Translations under genes and position numbers: made by a program
Shown here: piece by piece, positions 60,881-64,000 of the stretch
How positions within the stretch are numbered: position 1 is the first letter of the stretch
How the letters are laid out: each line of letters starts with the position of its first letter
Assembly: GCA_033060915.1 (NCBI GenBank)
Contig: CM065398.1
Location: 2,192,001-2,256,000, forward strand
Origin: Euryodendron excelsum
Taxonomy: Eukaryota > Streptophyta > Magnoliopsida > Ericales > Pentaphylacaceae
DNA length: 64,000 bases
Reading direction: 5' to 3'
The notes under the pieces: generated by a model
What the model was told of the DNA's origin: nothing
The model's input: the letters and a program-made list of their open reading frames with translations, nothing else
Database searches by the model: none

Positions 60881-61724
60881 AGATTTTTTTAGCTTTTGTG
60901 CTTTTAACTAAATAAGATGAGCAAAAAAGCCCAAAAAAAAAAAAAAAAAAGCAAAAAAGCTTCAAAATCTTGACTTTTTTGCTTATAAGCAAAAAAAACC
61001 AAGCCAAAAAAAGTTGAAAAGAGCCTAACCAAACGGCCATGAGAAAGTGAATTGGACTATTGGTGAGACATGCAATTTAGTATGGGTATGCTCATATATG
61101 TTATAGATATGTATGTGTGTGTGTGAAGTGATCAATTGTAGCACTTCGTGCACGGCAGCCATGGGGGGGGAGAGGTGTGATGGATTGGGTTGGCCTGTTT
61201 GGTTGTTAATGTTTGGGAAAAATTAGTTCTAGAGGGCAGCTTATCAAGTGTTTGATTAAATGTCTCAAAGAAATGTTTTTTGTGGATGGTCATGATTGTG
61301 GATTCATCCGTCAGTGGTGGGGCTATGGTGATTCTGGTGATCGGGGAGTGTAGGAGGTAGGGGTTGGTGGTCGAGTGAGGTGGTGGTGGTGCTCAAGGTT
61401 GGTATGGTGGTGATGATGCTCAAGGCTGGTGTGGTGGTGGTGGTCTGCCGATGTCGCTAGGTTACAGCCCCCCTCCTCTCTGTCTCTCTCTCTCTCTCTA
61501 GACCAGTGGGGTTGGGATTGTATGCGTTAGGGTTGGTATTGTCTGTGGTGGGGCTTACATTTACTTTATATCAAGAGTGGTGTGGTAAGGTCCTAAGGAT
61601 TGATTTGAGTTGTCTTAAAATATGGGAAGGACATTTTGGGCTTTTTGATTTCTTTGAGTTGTCTAAATAAAATAGTTTTAGTCAAATGAGGGGTAAAAGA
61701 GTAAAATTACAACATTGGTCAACT
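60881..61724. other. MULE interior, right: A runs, GGT-rich sequence, no gene
   Basis: Poly-A-rich stretch 60930-61020, inverted flank match to 49535-49605, then TGGTGG-rich low complexity 61310-61450 and (TC)n at 61478-61500. No domain. Confidence 0.55.
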
Positions 61725-61831
61725 CCGTGTAGTGGATGTGTCTTACAGGGGAGGTCAGTGTCATTTTAAAAATCATAAGGGTACTGTCCGTCTTTGTCAA
61801 ATACATCAAGGGAGGTCAGTGTAATTTACCC
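61725..61831 (-). repeat. MULE right terminal inverted repeat
   Basis: Inverse of the left repeat; ends 'gaggtcagtgtaatttaccc'. Confidence 0.7.
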
Positions 61832-61887
61832 GAATTTATAAAAAGCTCGTTTTATTAAATTAATAAAAGCAAAATTGAGTCAATTAA

Positions 61888-62470
61888 ATGGGAAAAAATT
61901 GGACCAATCAACCCATCACCAAATCAAACACCATCTACACCCCCCCCCCACTCTCTCTCTCTCTCTCTGAGAGATCAACACCTTCACCAGATCAAACACC
62001 TCACTCGTACCAGACCCACCTCCTCTCCCACCCCCACTGCCTCCGGCCACCACCCAGACCCACCCAGTGCCCCCAACCCTCACCATTCACCACTTCACCC
62101 ATCTTTGTTCCTAGCCCACATGATCTAGTTCCCCCCCCCTCTCCTCTCTCTCCCCTTCACTGCCTCTCTCTTTCTCTCTCTCTCTCTCTCTCACCCCCCA
62201 GCCCCACCCCACCCAGCCCCTCACTGGTCACCCCCCTACGCTCACCTCTGGCCAAGCGACCACCACTCAACTCGCAAACCCATTCCGAACCACAGAGCCA
62301 CCATCACTGTCGAATCATTGTCCACCAACCACCTTCAATTTCTCTTCGAAAAGAAAAATAGATTGTGATTACCACAACCCGCCGCTTTGATTGCCTAAAA
62401 CAATCTCCACCATCACCATAGCTCCGCCCCTACTCATCACCATAGCTCCACCCTTACCCTCACCACCAAT
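61888..62470. other. CCA/CT-rich low-complexity region
   Basis: C runs (61940-61950), (CT)n (61953-61970, 62165-62192) and CCACC words. Holds a 157-codon frame that is proline/serine low complexity and probably not a gene. Confidence 0.6.
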
Positions 62471-63630
62471 CACTAAAGTCCTGTATATGTATATGTATAT
62501 ACTAGTGGTTTGGTATACATACAAAAATAAGAAAATAATAAAAATTGTGTGTTAAATATACTGAAACTTAAAAACAAAAAAAAATATAGTGATATTATTG
62601 TATCTTCACTTCATTCGTGATGTGAATCAATGAAAACTATGTTTGAGAAAGAAAAGAGTGATTTTCTGTAGTTAGAAAGAGCTGCACCCCTTATGATCTT
62701 ATTTCATAAAGAAAGGACGCAATTTTCATACGTATATATATATACAAACACATGTACATGTCTTGTTTAACATAAAGTTAATTTTTTTATATGTTTTTTG
62801 CTTTATTACAAAAAATAATTATATAAAAGAGGATCATTTAATAATGCATTTCATGCGGGGAGTTGGCTCTCCCATTCTCTTTTATTAGGTTTCTTATAGT
62901 TGTTAAACAATAACATTATTATTTAGATACTATTAATGTGAAAAAATGATGAATCCCATTAGTCATCTACCTCTTTAGTTTAACACCACCATGATCATTA
63001 CCACCACTACACCATTTCTACGTCACAATTGCACTAAGTTGACCACTGCATAACCATAGCTAACATCATTACAGCCACTCATTTATGATTGCCAAATAAA
63101 ACTTCCATTTCCTTCAGTAATACAATCAGTCGCCTCCTCATTTCATTGTAATTGTCATTTCCTGTTGCCTCAATTACCAAGAGATTTCACTAAAAAATTA
63201 TGCACCCTCTCTAGAACAATAAACCTACCATCATCATTTTCAATTGAGTGAAACCGAGCTCTTGCTGCCTTTGTCGTCGCCAATCTCATCCTTGTAACCT
63301 ACCATTACTAATCCAACAAAAATAAAATGACCACAATTCCAATATCTCCTGTTCTATATTTAAACTAATTTTAGACCCGTGTTTTGTTTTTAATTTTTTG
63401 AACTTATTGTTTTTGCTCAGTCCCAACAAATCAATTGCCCCTATATGAATGCTGTTCCACAAAACAATAGTACTAAATAAAACATTCCAATGGTTTTTCT
63501 TTTCTAGAAAATGCTATTCTTCCAGAATTTTTGGCAGTGGCTGTTTTGATAAGGAGTTGATTAGCAATAGTTCATGAATCTAAATGAATAGTTAAAGGAG
63601 TTAATGAGAAAGAGAAGATGCATTTGATAT
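62471..63630. other. AT-rich sequence without a recognised gene
   Basis: Tata-rich stretches and CCA words; no splice-flanked frame matching the missing thioredoxin exon was seen. Confidence 0.5.
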
Positions 63631-63895
63631 GAATTCAATGGATACGATGTATAGTGGTGTAACTTTTGTTCTATAAAATACATGAACTAAAGAAATATAT
63701 AAAAAATAAATATAGTGAGCTTAAGAGACAACTCACATATTTACAGACCATTTATAATTCAATGGATCCAATGTATAGTGCTATAAGTTTTGTTCTAGAA
63801 AATACATGAAGTAAATAACTACAATGATCCGTAGTTCAAAAAAGTAAATTCAGTTAGCCAAAGAGACTGCTCAAATATTAAAAGACCATTTATTA
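63630..63895. repeat. Tandem duplication, ~125-bp unit
   Basis: 'attcaatggatacgatgtatagtggtgtaact..gaccattta' (63632-63754) recurs as 'attcaatggatccaatgtatagtgctataagt..gaccattta' (63757-63892), diverged by substitutions and small indels. Confidence 0.75.
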
Positions 63896-64000
63896 TTTTT
63901 GAGAAAAAAATTATTAAAAAAAACTTGATAGCCACTTAAAATGAGCCACTTGTTGCAATCATGGCAATAGCGGCCTCCTTTTCTATATTGTATATATATA

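Larger units (their letters stand above)
48491..61831. mobile_element. Mutator-like TIR element, 13.3 kb, carrying an endogenous pararetrovirus
   Basis: Starts GGGTAAATTACATTGACCTC and ends with its inverse. Flanked by AAATTTATA (48482-48490) and GAATTTATA (61832-61840), 8 of 9 identical. A 9-bp duplication and a GGGTAAATTACA terminus fit plant MULEs. No transposase was seen. Without the viral insert it would be about 2 kb of AT- and CCA-rich sequence, i.e. non-autonomous. Confidence 0.72.

Noticed and set aside
61888..62361. 157-codon open frame, proline/serine-rich
   Set aside because: Low-complexity CT/CCA DNA read in one frame; similar CCA-rich DNA occurs at 48.8-49.1 kb without a gene; no domain or splice context.

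Overview
This window is nuclear DNA of a flowering plant, most likely a eudicot. It is AT-rich, has spliced genes with GT-AG introns, and is dominated by nested retroelements. Only two host genes are visible, divergently transcribed and about 38 kb apart. On the minus strand (about 1-7.4 kb) are the first four coding exons of a RAN1/HMA7-type copper-transporting P-type ATPase; the catalytic half lies off the left edge. On the plus strand (45.6-48.1 kb) are four exons of an o-type mitochondrial thioredoxin; its last exon(s) are not found.

From about 11 to 35.3 kb there is a stack of mobile elements without coding capacity. Five-base target duplications (TSDs) allow the layers to be read: an outer LTR-like sequence (inferred) is split by a pair of giant LTRs (F1+F2, TSD ATACC). 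F2 is split by solo LTR N1 (TSD CCACT) and solo LTR N2 (TSD TAGGG). N1 is split by a 1.3-kb solo LTR S1 (TSD GGTCC), and N2 by solo LTR N3 (TSD GTAGG). F, N1, N2 and N3 belong to one family of LTRs about 4.1-5.4 kb long. They share a TATA box, ~155-bp U3 subrepeats, a possible splice donor and telomere-like AACCCTA minisatellites.

From 36.7 to 45 kb lies a decayed Ty3/gypsy element of the Tat type: protease, RT, RNase H, a second archaeal-type RNase H, and an integrase split by solo LTR S2. A ~60-bp tandem repeat follows, then an antisense ORF with its own intron.

From 48,491 to 61,831 a Mutator-like terminal-inverted-repeat element (9-bp TSD, 8/9 match) encloses an endogenous pararetrovirus of the Caulimoviridae, florendovirus-like. 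It comprises a near full-length 7.7-kb copy on the minus strand and, head to head with it, a 3.5-kb partial copy on the plus strand. The result is a 3.5-kb inverted repeat with a 4.2-kb loop. The two copies share disabling lesions. Right of 61.8 kb there is only low-complexity and AT-rich sequence. I see no bacterial-type operon, CRISPR array, tRNA or rRNA gene.
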